Positions 21,173 through 21,946 of a stretch of DNA of 21,946 nucleotides are shown here, piece by piece. Both the position numbers and the translations under genes were made by a program. Origin of the DNA: Hypsibius dujardini. Lineage: Eukaryota; Tardigrada; Eutardigrada; Parachela; Hypsibiidae. The notes beneath the pieces are model-generated. The model ran no database searches. It was not told the origin of the DNA and was given only the letters and a program-made list of their open reading frames with translations. The stretch spans positions 1-21,946 of the forward strand of contig LRSR01011045.1 of NCBI GenBank assembly GCA_001579985.1, in the 5' to 3' direction. The first letter of the stretch is position 1, and each line of letters starts with the position of its first letter.

Positions 21173-21256
21173 ACCCCGCGCGGGGTTCATTTTGGCACAA
21201 AATTAAAAGTTGGCAAACGCGCGCGCGCTGGCCGATTTGAGTGATTAAGCACTCAA
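21173..21256. repeat. Palindromes and CG dinucleotide run upstream of mariner relic
   Basis: A perfect 14-bp palindrome ACCCCGCGCGGGGT (21173-21186), an alternating CG run (21219-21228) and an inverted repeat TTGAGTG/CACTCAA (21237-21256) lie in the ~150 bp before the transposase relic. They may belong to that element's 5' end. Confidence 0.5.
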
Positions 21257-21331
21257 TCGAAAGAAAAAAGCCCCCTCTCTCACTCACACAAAAAGAAAAT
21301 GTCATTTGTTTACATTTAAAAGAATGGGAAA

Positions 21332-21946
21332 ATGATTTGTGAGGAGATCCGAAATCTCATTGTGTCCTGGTTATCCCGAGGATTTTCGGTGCCTCAGATT
21401 GTAGTTGTGTTTTAGGAGAACGTTTCAAAACGTAGTATTTATTGTTTTGCCTTGGGAGATGCCAAAAAGGCGCTGCCGAAGACAAAAAACCGTTTCACAA
21501 GCAATTTCTCAAGTCTGCTTTGTGCGCGATCGTCTTTGCCGCCAGTTCTTTTTCCGGTCGATCTCCCCTCGTTGTTTTGAAATCTGGTTTGAACTCCAAT
21601 CAGCATATCTACAAGGACAGTTGACTCAAACTGATGCTGGAAAACCTTCCCTACGGTCTGGAAGCGAATTCGGCGATTTTGTATTAAGACAAAGTACCGT
21701 GCCACGCGGCAGGAACTGTGCAGGCCTTTTTGGAGAAAAAAATGCCCTGCTTCATTCAGAACGCCAATATCCCGCTCAACTGCCCCAATCTCCATCTTCT
21801 CAATTATTGTGTGTAGAGCCTACTGAAGGAGCGTGTCAACCAACACAAACTCATTTCCAGCTTCGCCCGATTGGCTAAGATATTGAAGGACAAATAAGAG
21901 GCGATTTTCCAGCAAGTGATTCAGGACAGCATCAATTTCTGGATGT
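21332..21946 (+). pseudogene. Degenerate mariner-family transposase, truncated by window end
   Basis: Pieces in different frames follow the order of a mariner (D,D-type) transposase. At 21332 a helix-turn-helix-like stretch (ICEEIRNLIVSWLSRGFS, then VPQIV) ends in a stop. At about 21562 RSPLVVLKSGLNSNQHIY matches the central beta strands. DKVPCHAAGTVQAFLEKK at about 21690 follows a stop in place of the residue before the second catalytic Asp, which is kept. CPNLHLLNYCV at about 21780 corresponds to the PDLNPLDY-W block, with the third catalytic Asp replaced and Trp turned into a stop. LLKERVNQHK follows. Multiple stops and frameshifts mean it cannot encode an active enzyme. Its 3' end and right TIR are outside the window. 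Confidence 0.7.

Noticed and set aside
1-21946. tRNA or rRNA genes
   Set aside because: No cloverleaf with A/B boxes and no rRNA-like conserved block was recognised on either strand by reading.

Overview
This is animal nuclear DNA. Every convincing gene is split into short exons by GT-AG introns with U-rich 3' ends. Base composition is AT-leaning and no bacterial-style operon is seen. The small exons, TTTCAG-type acceptors, a receptor-guanylyl-cyclase-like ectodomain and degenerate mariner DNA suggest an invertebrate, perhaps an ecdysozoan such as a nematode or tardigrade. The species cannot be fixed from sequence alone.

Layout. (1) 55-2124, minus: the 5' part of a receptor with an ANF-receptor (periplasmic-binding-like type I) ligand-binding ectodomain, as in receptor guanylyl cyclases and natriuretic peptide receptors. 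The rest lies beyond the left edge. (2) 2982-6217, minus: a complete five-exon MFSD1-like major facilitator transporter (461 aa by my splicing). (3) 7509-19324, plus: a head-to-tail array of three paralogous genes (A, B, C; 338, 346 and 395 aa). Each has five coding exons with the same intron phases (1, 2, 1, 1). Each encodes a single-pass membrane protein: signal peptide, CUB-like region, a compact Cys module built on an invariant DRVNCP, one transmembrane helix, and a Pro/Tyr-rich tail with a PPxY motif. I do not recognise a named family with this layout. (4) 19325-21946: no intact gene. It holds a fragment that looks like a decayed fourth paralogue (promoter-like plus intron-2-like segments), microsatellites, and the start of a broken mariner transposase that runs off the right edge.

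Between and inside the array genes are short non-autonomous elements: a TIR-bounded ~210-bp element in A intron 4 and a relative in C intron 3, a ~260-bp repeat shared by B intron 2 and 20005-20268, and a 28-bp inverted repeat between A and B. There is also a possible short-chain-dehydrogenase relic between B and C. The array appears to have grown by tandem duplication that carried ~250 bp of upstream DNA along. A and B are close, with long stretches identical even at silent sites, and C is older or faster evolving. The PPxY tails suggest the proteins couple an extracellular ligand-binding surface to WW-domain partners such as Nedd4-type ubiquitin ligases. This last point is inference.
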